Of a stretch of DNA of 64,000 nt, positions 10,898-21,760 are shown piece by piece. The notes beneath the pieces were generated by a model. That model was not told the DNA's origin. It searched no databases and saw only the letters and a program-made list of their open reading frames with translations. Both the position numbers and the translations under genes were made by a program. Origin of the DNA: Vitellaria paradoxa (lineage: Eukaryota; Streptophyta; Magnoliopsida; Ericales; Sapotaceae); NCBI GenBank assembly GCA_019916065.1, contig CM034240.1:42729180-42793179 (forward strand), given 5' to 3'. Position 1 is the stretch's first letter. Each line of letters begins with the position of its first letter.

Positions 10898-11921
10898 TAT
10901 GGTATTAGAGCAAATGCTCTAATTTTTTTTCTCTTCTTCGTCGGCCATTATTTTCTGGCGAGATCTTGCGTTGGTATATATCATCAGCAGAGTTAAAGAA
11001 GCCTTGATTTTTCGCTTCTATATTACTCTTCTGGTGAATATTCCAACATCTACATACATCATCGGATTCGTCTCTCATAAATGAACCCAACGCCACCAAC
11101 CAGAACCGGAGATCTGCTTCCACGGGCCCTCACGCGCCACCTGAAAATTGCGCGTGACTTCACGCGAATTCACGCGCCGCTGGTCTGCACATTCGCCTCG
11201 CTGACGTCATCTCGACGAATCACGGCGTGCTGCGCGGACTGTTCGTTGGTGCACCTGCCGCACTGGATCGCGCTCACGCCAGCGAACTACGATCTGTCAC
11301 ATAGTCCTAGCTGCTCCAACGTTTAGACCGGTTCTTTATCTTTTTCGACGTTCCGAATGCACTAGTGATCTCTGTTCTACTCCGATTTATTGTTTATCTT
11401 TATTGGGCACTATGAAAGTTTTTTCTGTGGATCGTTCTGACAACATTACTTCCCTCTTTGTCATTCTGGATAGGACTAATTATGTTTTGTGGGCACAAGT
11501 TCTCTCTGGCTTTATCAAAGGACGTCGTTTATGGCGTATTATCTCTGGCTCTCATAAAAAATCTATCCAGAAAGACGATTAGGATCAGTTTGCTTTTGAG
11601 GATCGTCTTAATGATTGTGAAAGCAAGAATTATCAAATTGTCACCTGGTTTCATACTACTAGTATTTCTTCCGTCAGGCTTCAATTTGGCCGATTCCAGG
11701 ACGATAATCAGTATCCCTCTCCTGCTAAGGCTATTTGGGATTTTTTAAAGGATCACTATCAGACCACTGGTCATGCTCACCAATATCAATTACTTCAGAC
11801 TCTTCATCGTATGTGTCAAGAGCCTGGGCAATCCATCAATGATTTTCTCTCTCAAATGTCTTCTGTTTGGGATCAGCTTGCTTTATGTGAACCTACCTAG
11901 AAACATTCTGAGGATGCTCAA

Positions 11922-13199
11922 TTGTACACTATCCATCGCAATCATCAGCGACTTTTGCTATTTCTTATGGCTCTCCGTGACACTTTTGAGTCGGTTCGTG
12001 CCTCATTGCTCCATGGCATGCCTCTACCCACTCTTGAACAAGCTATTTCAGAACTCTTGTCCGAAGAAACTCGTCTGGGTCTCAAAACTAAGGCGTTGGA
12101 TTCAGTTTTTGCTATACTACCATCTCCAGTTCCAGATGCCGCTCTTGCCATGTCTCACGGTCGATCTTCTGGCCCATTGACTCCTCACTCCTGTATCTAC
12201 TGTCTAAAAAGGGGTCTACCACACAATCATTCATTTAAACATTGTCTAGTTTGTGAGTGTTTGACTTGCCACAAAACAGCTCCTGGTCATTTTCAACGTG
12301 ACTGTCCCAAGGCTTCCTCCTCTGGAGCTCATTCCAAAAAGGGATCATTTAAGTCATCTGCTAAATCTCATAGTTCTCGTACCACTGCTGCTGTTACTTC
12401 AGACGGGTCCTCCTCTTTTGGCCCATCCTTTTCTATGACTAATGTGGAGTCTATCATTCAGCAAGTACTTGCCAAAACTGGTACATCTCTTTCTACTACC
12501 TTCTCCATCATGCCAGGTACTTTCTCTTGGTATTTTGACTCAGGATGTTGCAATCATATGACTTCTGATTCTACAATTTTTTCGTCTATTGCTTCATCAT
12601 CCTTTATTCCCACTATTCATACTGCTGATGGTACTCATATGTCTGTCACCCACACTAGTCATATTTCTACTTCATCTATTTCTCTTTCTAATGTTTACCA
12701 CATTCCGACCATTGCTTTAAATCTTGTGTCTGTTGGTCAATTATGTGAACTTGGTCTGATTGTTACTTTTTCTGCTTCTAGTTGTTTGGTGCAGGACCCA
12801 CAGACGAAACAGGTTCTTGGGATAGGCCGTAAACATGGACGTTTGTTTGAGATTGTTCACCTCCAACTTCCACCGTCCTCTGCTGCTTCCGCTTCCACAG
12901 TTTCTATTTTTAATCTTTGGCATTGTTGTTTGGGTCATGTGTCTTTTAGTCATTTGAAAACTTTAGTTTCTAGTGGTCAATTGGGTCATGTGGTTTCTGA
13001 GAAAGTTGATTGTTTATCATGTCAAACTGCTAAACAACCCGCTTTAACTTTTAATAAAAGTAATTCTGTTTCTCTTATACCATTTGATCTCGTTCACTCG
13101 GATATTTGGGAACCTTCACCCACTCCCACTATGGGGGCTCTCGTTATTTTGTTATTTTTGTGGATGATTATATTCACTATACTTGATTGTATCTTTTAA
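11922..13199 (+). CDS. copia gag C-terminus, protease and integrase N-terminus (longest open segment)
   Basis: This 425-codon open segment continues the frame of the upstream gag fragment, whose two stop codons cut it off from its own start. It has the Cys/His-rich RNA-binding part, a Ser/Lys-rich linker, the aspartic protease motif DSGCCNHM, and the integrase HHCC-type zinc region (WHCCLGH…CLSC). It ends by frameshift within the integrase core just after SDIWEP. It is a relic and would give no working enzyme. Confidence 0.85.
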   Translation: MYTIHRNHQRLLLFLMALRDTFESVRASLLHGMPLPTLEQAISELLSEETRLGLKTKALDSVFAILPSPVPDAALAMSHGRSSGPLTPHSCIYCLKRGLPHNHSFKHCLVCECLTCHKTAPGHFQRDCPKASSSGAHSKKGSFKSSAKSHSSRTTAAVTSDGSSSFGPSFSMTNVESIIQQVLAKTGTSLSTTFSIMPGTFSWYFDSGCCNHMTSDSTIFSSIASSSFIPTIHTADGTHMSVTHTSHISTSSISLSNVYHIPTIALNLVSVGQLCELGLIVTFSASSCLVQDPQTKQVLGIGRKHGRLFEIVHLQLPPSSAASASTVSIFNLWHCCLGHVSFSHLKTLVSSGQLGHVVSEKVDCLSCQTAKQPALTFNKSNSVSLIPFDLVHSDIWEPSPTPTMGALVILLFLWMIIFTILDCIF

Positions 13200-13764
13200 C
13201 TAAACGTTCTAAACTTAAACAGATATACTCTGATTTCTCAGCAATGGTGAAAACTCAATTTTCTCGTACAATCAAGGTTTTTCGAACTGATAATGCTATG
13301 GAATATCTTACTCTGAGGTTTTATCTTTTCTACGCTCTCAGGGGACACAGTCTCATCTTTCTTGTCCTGGTACTTCTCAGCAGAATGGTCGGGCGGAATG
13401 CAAACATCGTCATCTTCTTGACACGATCCGTGCCCTTCTTATTTCTTCTTCCTGTCCAGAAAAGTTTTGGGGGGAAGCTACTCTTACTGCTGCCTACACC
13501 ATTAATCGTGTTCCCACTTCTATCATTGGTAATTCTACCCCTTTTGAACGCTTGTATGGCTCCCCTCCTGATTATTCTCATCTTAGAGTATTTGGGTCTG
13601 CTTGTTTTGTTCTCCTTCAACCCCATGAAAGAACTAAACTTGAACCACGCTCTCGTCTTTGTTGTTTCTTGGGTTATGGTATTGAACATAAGGGGTATCG
13701 GTGTTGAGATCCTATTTCTCGACGTCTTCGTGTCTCTCGACATGTTATCTTTTGGGAACAAAAG

Positions 13765-14568
13765 ATGTTTTCTACTCTTTCTCCATTTCATCTTTCCACC
13801 TCTTCCCATAATCATCTCTTTATTGATATTTCCAAAGATTTGCATTCTGACATATTTGATGCAGATAGTCCACAAGTCTCTCAGACACCACTGCTTACGG
13901 TTCATCCCGAGACACTTGGGTCTTCTGTTGGACCTGTGACCACTCTTGATGAGTTTTCTCCTCCATCCCTTGTTGACGAATCTCCTCATTCAGAACGTCC
14001 TAAACGAGTAACACAACCTTCTGTTCGTCTTCGTGATTATATTGTTGGTTCTGCTGCCTTTTCTACTCACGAACATTCTTCTTACCGTGAGGCTTGTACT
14101 AACCCTTTATGGCAGCAAGCTATAAATGATGAGTTACAGGCTCTTGAGAAAACTCGTACTTGGGATGTGGTTCCCCTTCCTCTTGGGAAGACTGCTATCA
14201 GTTGCAAATGGATCTATAAAATCAAAACCCGTTCAGATGGTTCTATTGAGCGACACAAAGCTCGTCTTCTTGCTCGAGGTTTTACTCAAGAGTATGATAT
14301 TGACTATGAAGAAACTTTTGCTCCTGTTGCTAGGCTTACTTCCGTTCGCAGTTTACTTGTTATTTCTGCTACTCGTAACTGGGATCTTTATCAGATGGAT
14401 GTTAAGAATGCCTTTCTAAATGGCGATCTTACTGAGGAAGTCTATATGCAACCTCCTCCGGGCTCTTCTATTCCGTCTTCTCATGTTTGCAAGTTTCGTC
14501 GAGCACTATATGGGCTGAAACAGACTCCTTGTGCCTGGTTTGCGAAGTTTAGCTCTACTATTCATTAG
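13765..14568 (+). CDS. copia reverse transcriptase N-terminal half (RVT_2), truncated
   Basis: After a Ser/Pro-rich linker (RPKRVTQPSVRLRDY) comes the copia RVT_2 domain start: NDELQALEKTRTWDVVPLP, CKWIYKIK, FAPVARLTSVR, MDVKNAFLNGDL and YGLKQTP. A stop at 14566 breaks the frame, and only about 20 more codons of homology follow. The polymerase active-site YVDDM box is absent, so the enzyme would be inactive. Confidence 0.85.
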   Translation: MFSTLSPFHLSTSSHNHLFIDISKDLHSDIFDADSPQVSQTPLLTVHPETLGSSVGPVTTLDEFSPPSLVDESPHSERPKRVTQPSVRLRDYIVGSAAFSTHEHSSYREACTNPLWQQAINDELQALEKTRTWDVVPLPLGKTAISCKWIYKIKTRSDGSIERHKARLLARGFTQEYDIDYEETFAPVARLTSVRSLLVISATRNWDLYQMDVKNAFLNGDLTEEVYMQPPPGSSIPSSHVCKFRRALYGLKQTPCAWFAKFSSTIH

Positions 14569-15989
14569 TTTGGATTTATCCCCAGTTCATATGACTCTGC
14601 TTTGTTTATCCGCACCACTACAAAAATTTGAAAAAACTATAATTTTTTTATAAAATTTAACCTCTCAAACACCACCTTATGTAGTAACTTTATCATAACT
14701 TGTTCACTTAAAAATTAATTTGTTTCTTAAGTTTTTTTTTTTTTTGTTAACTTAAATTAGACTGACACTCACAAAAAATATTGAGTGGAAACTTTTTCTT
14801 TCTTGAAACTAACTTGAAATTGTCTCATAAATATTTGTTTAGATTACAACTTTCCCTCCCCCAAATGCATCCTAATGTTTTTTTTTTTTTTTTTTACGAA
14901 GTAATTTTTTTAAATTGAATTCACTCTTATATGACTGGCTTTTTATCGGAAAAATTTGGTTACATGAGAAGAAGACGAAGAGAAGAGACGGATGCAGAAG
15001 CAGAGAGCGGCGGAAGTGGGAAGACAAAAATGAAAGGGTGTTGAGGCGAGTTGAAGGGCATGACCAGGAAAGGGAGAATGGATCTCAGCCATTCAACTTA
15101 TCTTTGAATGGATGGTTGGGATGAAATTAATGCATAGACGGTAGATCATCAGGTACAAGCTTTCTCATCCTGGGCCTTAATGGTGAAAGTAACCAACAGA
15201 TAGGATCAAGTCATACGCAGAAACTGAGGATTACAATTCAACTTTTGGTAAAAATTTTATTTTTACAAAACACGTAAAAAAATTATATTAGTAGCTTTTG
15301 GTGCAAAAAATTACTAAATTTTGGTGCCAAACGAGCCTTTAAGTGTGTTTGGATTGAATATTTGGAAAGAGGGAAAAAGTAGAAAAATGGAAAGAAAAAG
15401 AGAAATAAAATATAAAATAAAATAAATTCGTGAATAATTAATTTTTTGATTTAATTATTTATCAATTCTCAAGCTTTTTTTTTTCCTTCCATTTTTTATT
15501 ACAAACCAAACATGGGGAGTAATTTTGAGTCCATACTTCTTCTCCTTTTACTTGACAAAACCTTAATCCAAACACGCCTTTATATATGGATTGGGAATTT
15601 AGTGAGGAAAAGAGAGAGTGAGAGAGAGAGAGAGAGAGAGAAAAATGAGATGGAAATAAGAAGAAAAAAAGGAGAAGGAAATATAAAATCCCAAAGGCAT
15701 AATATTATTTGATTAGATTAAAAAATTATAAAAATAAAAATTGTTTATCAATAAATTAATTTCTAATTTAGTTATTCTTAATTTATCAAAGCCCATGCAT
15801 TTTCTCTTAATTTTTACAACATGCCAAACGACAATAGTAATTTTGAATCCATATCTTTTTATTTTTTTATTGATAAATACTTAATTCAGTCATATCTTTA
15901 TTTAATATTATAAGACTCCATGCACATATAAAAAAGGGGGGACAACAGAAAAAAAAAAAAAAAGACAAATAAAATGTCACAATGTTCCG

Positions 15990-16090
15990 AACAACTTGGA
16001 TTGACTTGAATGTAACTTCAAATTTATGTGGTAAGGAGCTTTCTCCCACCTACTCACATTCTGGGTTTGAGTCTCTAAAAACCCTTTTCC
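15990..16090 (+). mobile_element. Possible tRNA-derived SINE head
   Basis: GACTTGAATGTAACTTC resembles a decayed Pol III A box, and GGGTTTGAGTCTC at 16063–16075 a B box (consensus GGTTCGANTCC). They are about 60 bp apart, with GGTAAGGAGC between them. No poly-A/T tail or target duplication is evident, so this is tentative. Confidence 0.3.
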
Positions 16091-16351
16091 TCCACTCCAA
16101 AATATTGTATATTAAATATTCTCTCTCTATATATATATATATATATAAATGGAATTGACTTAATAAAATAATTTGAGGAAGAAAATTAATTAATTTGTGC
16201 TTTTTCCAAGTTTTCAATCTCCTGGGGGTTTATGGAGACCCATGACAGACCCAATGCTACCCCACGTATGGATGTATAAAAATTGAGTGTCAAGCAATTT
16301 TATCACTATTGGAGGCCCAGTAATCTAGAATTTTTATAACTGTTTATATCA

Positions 16352-16506
16352 GGGATGTTTGATTGGTAAAAGTTTAATAAAAATATATAATAAAATGATA
16401 AAAATTTAATGTAAAAATGATATATAATAAAATTTGATTAGAAAAAAATATAAAAAATTAATAAAAGTTAATAGATTTTGGTTGATTTTCGTCAACCAAA
16501 CATTTC
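16352..16506 (+). mobile_element. D-family MITE, copy 2
   Basis: The ends GGGATGTTTGATTGGTAAAA and, on the right, GTCAACCAAACATTTCC form imperfect inverted repeats. The core AATGTAAAAATGATAT-TAA and the AAAATATAAAAAATTAATAAA tract are shared with 17858–17978 and 37181–37318. Confidence 0.6.
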
Positions 16507-16716
16507 CATAAATCTGTTTTACAAGCAATTAAAAAAAAAATAATATTGTGTGATGTTGAAAGTATAATATGTTTAGATGAATTATCACATCAAGGCTGCT
16601 GATGTCATTACATTGTCTAGCTTTGTAGCGTTTACCCAATTGTGTATTTATTTCCCCCGTCAGGGACAACAGGGCAAGAATTCGAAATCCAGCCTCAAAT
16701 CTCATATTACTACGAT

Positions 16717-16870
16717 TAGAGGTGTATTTGACGTAATAAAAAGTGAAATAAAATGAACTAAAATGATCTAAGTTATAAGTTCTTAACTTATACAATGAGA
16801 AAAAAAAGTAAATAATTTTTAAAATTTTTTTAATATTTTTTACTTTTTTTTTAGAATTTTTTATCACTTT
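16717..16870 (+). mobile_element. A-family MITE copy (~150 bp)
   Basis: It carries the family signature GTGTATTTGA…AAAAAGTGAAATAAAATGA…GAGAAAAAAAAGTAAATAATTTTT and a right end rich in ATTTTTTA-CACTTTAAATG. The same pattern recurs at 17696, 36850, 39866, 45538 and 50498. It is non-coding. Confidence 0.5.
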
Positions 16871-17695
16871 AAATGGAGTTTAAGGATAAATTTTACGTTC
16901 TTTTAAATTCTATACAAATTTTATTTAAAAGAAAATTTTTTTCTTGATAATAATTAAGCACCTAAATTTTTTATTAGTTACAGCATCCTCTCTCAATTAC
17001 TATTTTGCCAATATACTTCTGTGATTAACTGTTGAGCTAATGTAAATTTTAGAGACAAAAAAGTCATTGAATAAGAATATTGCAACTAATAAAAATTTAA
17101 ATTTTTAATTGTTATAAAAGAAAAGAATTAGATCTCAAGTGAACTGATTTGAAAATAAAAAAGTGAACCAAATTGTTTGAATAGAACATACAAAATGGAA
17201 CTAAATTAACATAAATAATTTGGTTTGATTCAGTTATAATCTAATTAAAATAAATTATATTTATATATATATATATAAATATTTAATGTCTAATTTTTCT
17301 TTTTGTTCCCCAATTTTATTATATAATATTAACTAATAAAACATCATATTTATATAAATATTTAATCAATGATTTTTTCATAAAAATTTATTATTATTAC
17401 AAATTTATATTTATATATGTATATATTTAATTCTATTTTTATTTCTTTCACTTTCGCAAGTACAAGAAATGGAGCTAAACCTACATATAATTTGAATTTA
17501 AAAAAATAATCAAAACTAAATTAAAAGTCAAATTAATTGAACAAAAAAATTGAAAACTTAAATTTCAATTGGGTTAATCGGTTACACCGCTACTCTCAAA
17601 TTTGCCTTACAATTAAATTGAGTTTGAGAAGAAAAAAATTAACTTTTTAGTAGTTAATTTTTTATTTTTTATTAATTTAACATTTTTATCCTTTA

Positions 17696-17852
17696 AATAC
17701 TCCATTTGATTTGCTGTAAGCTTGTGAAAATTTTTGAAATTTCTAAAAATCTCAAAAAATTATTCACTTTTTATCTTATTGTATAAATTATGAATTCACA
17801 ATTTATCGCACTTTATCTCATTTTAATATATTTTTTGTCACTTCAAACACAC
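17696..17852 (-). mobile_element. A-family MITE copy
   Basis: In reverse orientation it shows ATTCACTTTTTATCTTATTG-ATAAATTATGA and a right end CACTTCAAACACACTTA, the complement of the TAAGTGTGTTTG family start. It abuts the D-family copy to the right. Confidence 0.5.
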
Positions 17853-17857
17853 TTAAA

Positions 17858-17978
17858 ATATAAAAAAATTTAAGAAGTATAGAAATTTAATATAAAAGTA
17901 ATACGTACTAAAATTTAATTGAAAAAATATAAAAAATTAATAAATTTTAATTAATTTTCATCAAACAAACACCCCTCC
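17858..17978 (+). mobile_element. D-family MITE, partial copy
   Basis: It shares AATTTAATATAAAAGTAATACGT…AAAATATAAAAAATTAATAAA and the right end CATCAAACAAACACCCC with the other D-family copies. The left end is missing or overwritten by the neighbouring A-family MITE. Confidence 0.5.
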
Positions 17979-18269
17979 AATTTAAAGAAAAAGGGGCAAC
18001 CATTCCAAAAGCGTGTGAGTCAGGACGCAAGAAAGTGTGCGCACGGAAAACATTGCTAACAATGGTCAAACTTAGCAGTCCCAGAACAATGTGCGCACGG
18101 AAAATATTGCGGACTATTGTCAAACTTAAGCACTCTCACATCTTTCTCCTTGTCCCAATGAAGTATCCACTAACGGATGAGAATCGCGTGCCAGTATCAG
18201 CTCAGAAATTAATCAATTCAGGTTAAAATTCAACCGTTTAAATTTATTCATATTTTTTAATTAATAAGA

Positions 18270-19256
18270 TTTCGTTCGGCAAAACTTTAAGTTTTAAATT
18301 ATAAGTTTTTATTTTTATTTTTTGACAATTTGAACATAAAAAGTTATTTGGTAAATTTTTTTTTAGTTTTTAATTTTTAAAAAATAAAAATAATTTTCAA
18401 AATTTTCAAAAATTATAAAAAGCATAAGAAATATGTTTTCTCAAATTTTAATTTTCAATTTTTATTTTTTTATTCAACAATTATCAGTTACAACTATCAA
18501 CCATCATCGTCCGCCGGTGGCTATCAACATTCGGCTACCGCCTCCCACTCTACCCCTGCATCCATCCATCTCTGATTACCGCTAAATATATTATTATTTA
18601 ATATAAAAATATTTAATTAATATATAAAAATATATTAATATATTAATTTAATAATATATTATTTTTATTTATATAAAAATATATTAAATGTAATTTAATT
18701 AATAATTAATTTTATATATTAAATGTATTAATTAACTAAATTATTTTAATTATAATTGAATTTAATTAATTAAATAAATATAAAAATATTTTATTAAATT
18801 ATTTTTAATAAATAATATAGTAAATTATATTTAATATATTTTATTTTTATTGAATTAAATTATTTTTAATAAACAATATAGTTAAATTATATTGACTATA
18901 TTTTATTTTTATTAAATTAATTATTTTGAAAAATAATATAATTAAAACATTTAATTTAATTAATCAAATTAATTAATTTAACTTAATTAAATTAATTAAT
19001 TTAATTAAAATGAAATATATTTTATTTTTATTGGATTAAATTATTTTTAAGAATTAATATACTTAAAATAATTAAATTTATTGAATTTAATTAACAACTA
19101 TAATTACCCATTACTAACTCTCGTTACCAAATGCATTCTTAAGTTTTTATTTTTTTTGCTATGAAAATAAAAATAAAAAATGACACATAAAAATTAAAAA
19201 TTAAGTATAAAAATTAAATAAAAAAATTAAAAATTGATAATTTTACCAAACGGGGG
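18270..19256. mobile_element. Possible ~1-kb TIR element with an extremely AT-rich core
   Basis: The left end TTCGTTCGGCAAAACTT and the right end TTTTACCAAACGGGGG are partly inverted-complementary, followed inward by matching AAAAATAAAAA / TTTTTATTTTT tracts. The core is nearly pure A+T built from TTAATTAA and ATATTTAAT blocks. Low complexity makes the boundaries weak. Confidence 0.35.
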
Positions 19257-19664
19257 CCAATATGTGAATGAATTTAAATTGAACCCCGAATACAGTGTTT
19301 CCGAATCCTCCCTTTTGCCCCTTAACGACAAAATTACTTGTTCCCACCAACCTGCACATGGACTGCACATGGAGTTCATAAAAATTAATTAAAATGCTAA
19401 AATAAGCAGCTTAGCTAAAATATCTTAAGGTTATATTTAGTATGTGAGAATGAAATGTAATAAAATAAAATAAGAGATGAAATGAAAAATGGGTAAGAAT
19501 GAAATGAAATACCCATTTCATTCTTTTATTTGATTACCAATATAGGAATACAATAGATATTTAAATTTTTATAATTTAATTTCATATTTTAAATATAATG
19601 AAATAAAATAAAATATAACAAATATTACTAACATTAATTTTTAAAAACTAGAAAAATAAATTTT

Positions 19665-19908
19665 ATTTTTAGATTACGAATTTGAGTAAAAAAAATGTAT
19701 GACTAAAACGATCATTTTATAACTTGAATTCAAATTGGACAAAAATTTTCTTAACTGTTAAAAATTATGTCAATAAATATTTTTTAGTTTTTTGGAAAAC
19801 ATAAAATACAATTTTGGCCTAAAAACTAACCTAAGGAAAAAATAGTTATTTTACAGTCTAAATTCAAATCGGATTTGAAATTTGTTTAATTATTAAAAAA
19901 AAGTCAAT

Positions 19909-19957
<49 letters not shown>

Positions 19958-20365
19958 TCTTTTAGGCATCCTAAAATGTGAATTGGACAAAAAATCGGTC
20001 CGGGGTAAAATTGTCATTTTGCAATTTATATTGTAATTAAGTTGGAACTTTTTTAATTATTAAAAAATTCATCGATAAATTTTTTTAATATTTTAGGAGC
20101 CTAAAATACAAATTTAAGTAAAAAACAAACCTAAAGGTAAAATATTCATTTTATTAGTCGAGTTTAGATTAGACCAAAATTTACTAGTTATAAATAAACA
20201 TGTCAATAAATATTTTTACTACGCTTTGGAGAGTTGAAACACGAATTTGAAAAGAAAAAAAAAAGACCTAGAGATAAAACAGTCATTTCACCGTCCTTAA
20301 TCGGATCTAGGTTGAAAATAAGTTCAAGGAATAAAATAGTCATTTTATAATCTAAGAGAGTGATT
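19665..20365. repeat. Diverged tandem array, five units of about 130–170 bp
   Basis: Units start near 19672, 19804, 19973, 20103 and 20236. Each runs: AAAATACGAATTTGAGTAAAA, then AACCTAAAGATAAAATAGTCATTTTA, then a GGATTTGAAA-like part, then AATTATTAAAAA-GTCAATAAATATTTTTT-AG. One unit carries an (AT)22 insertion at 19911–19954. The same unit, inverted, forms the array at 63130–63620. It has no coding sense. Confidence 0.65.
19911..19954. repeat. (AT)22 microsatellite
   Basis: An uninterrupted AT dinucleotide run lies inside the second unit of the tandem array. It is likely length-polymorphic. Confidence 0.95.
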
Positions 20366-21760
20366 TGAGAGAAATTTGTGATCTTAAAGTAGTTGATTGT
20401 TCAATTGATTGTTTTTTATTTTTATTTTTTTCATTATTTGGATCAAATCTTGATTACAATAAAATGATTATTCCAACTTAAAATGAGAATAGCTATTACT
20501 GAAATAACATTCCAACTTAACTTTTTTATACCAAACATGAGAATAAGTTACCAATTAAAAAAAAATGAATTAAAGTGTGAATGAATTCTATTTTATTTCT
20601 ATCTATCAAACATATATCCTAATAATTTAGAATTTATTTGCCCTAGTAGAATGTTTTTAAAAAAACACGTTTATTCATGTTCTAAGAAAATATGTTTTTA
20701 AAAATATAAAATAAAAAATATTTTACATTGAAACAAACAAATTCTTAATTCTAAATATTTCAGACGAGCAGGTGCTAGAAATTAAACACTCCAATCTAGG
20801 TATGGCAATCTGCCTTAAAAAAAAAAATGTCTGGCAATCCACAATATACAAATAATTACTTGAAAAAAAAGGTACATATAAATGGATGAAAAGGGAATGA
20901 TAGATTCCTTACCAAATTCTCCTATAATCCTCAGAAAGTAAATTACCTATTTCTACTAGATTTCTTAATTAATTGAGCTACCTCACCTATATAAACTTTT
21001 ACACACTAAAAAGCTCTTCAATAGCTATTTTACTAGGCACCAATGCACACGTGATAGATGTTAAATTTTTTTTAACATTTTGATAGATATATAAGTTTTA
21101 ATTGATATGTATAAAGATAAAGATAATTATTAAATAAAAAATATACCTTAATTGTTTTTAAAATTTATACACGATAACTGAATTTTTAAATTTGAACTTA
21201 AATTTGAAATTTTTGAATTTGAAAAGATTGCAAAATAACTATTAAATCCTTATCTTTTAAAATTAACAAATGTACATGTATTCAGTTTTAGGGGTATTTT
21301 TATCAATTTAAAAAATAAAAATTTCATCTCGCTTCATAAAAATAATAGCTTCCCCAAATCTCGGTGCTTCTAGATAAGTTAATTCACTGACTTGACGTTC
21401 AAAACATCTCCAACCCAACAGGCCCCTGGGCTGGGCTGGTTCTGTTTGTGATCTCGATCGGGTTTTTGTTTTGCAGGTTTGCAAATTTAGTCCAGAGAGT
21501 ATGGATTCAACTCGTGCGTGGGTGCTAAAAAGCATTATGTAGCTAAAAAGCTTGATCTGTTGGGTATATTCAAAACTAACAGACGACAAGAAATAAATAT
21601 ATACAGAAATTTCAATTCTCTGCTGTGAGATTCTTGAGCATTAACGAGCAAAGACAAAGAATTAAGTCAATTGTGACAGATGCCTCAAATTGGATAAATG
21701 AGAATTGTTAGAAAAATGGACGATGCACGAGCTATTTATAACACATAATTGAACAAGTCT

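Larger units (their letters stand above)
10898..14628 (+). mobile_element. Ty1/copia retrotransposon internal region, multiply broken and truncated within reverse transcriptase
   Basis: The gag frame starts at ATG 11412 and is interrupted by TAG at 11580 and TAG at 11898. It continues in the same frame from 11922 to 13199 with a Cys–His region near 12210–12310, protease DSGCCNHM near 12537–12560, gag-pre-integrase (LWHCCLGHVSF, CLSCQTAK), and the integrase start (FDLVHSDIWEP). Frameshifts then split the integrase: FRTDNAMEY near 13277–13305, and QQNGRAECKH and FWGEA read in a different frame. Reverse transcriptase (13765–14568) has the LARGF-Q and MDVKNAFLNGDL motifs and ends at YGLKQTP-AWF. 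Homology stops at about 14628, before the catalytic YVDDM region, so RNase H and the 3' LTR are missing. Confidence 0.92.
14629..21300. other. Long AT-rich intergenic stretch with nested MITEs and tandem repeats
   Basis: I find no gene here. Contents I can name are poly-T runs (14879–14895), a (GA)n tract at 15612–15640, a possible SINE near 15990–16090, D-family MITEs at 16352–16506 and 17858–17978, A-family MITEs at 16717–16870 and 17696–17852, a very AT-rich TTAATTAA-type block at 18590–19080 inside a possible TIR element (18270–19256), and a diverged tandem array at 19665–20365. The ORFs at 15512–15712 and 18035–18226 are low complexity or unsupported. Confidence 0.6.

Noticed and set aside
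21308..21589. 93-codon minus-strand ORF next to the DUF1499 gene as an extra exon
   Set aside because: The DUF1499 frame already ends at a family-typical C-terminus, and this ORF has no domain; it probably lies in the 3' flank.
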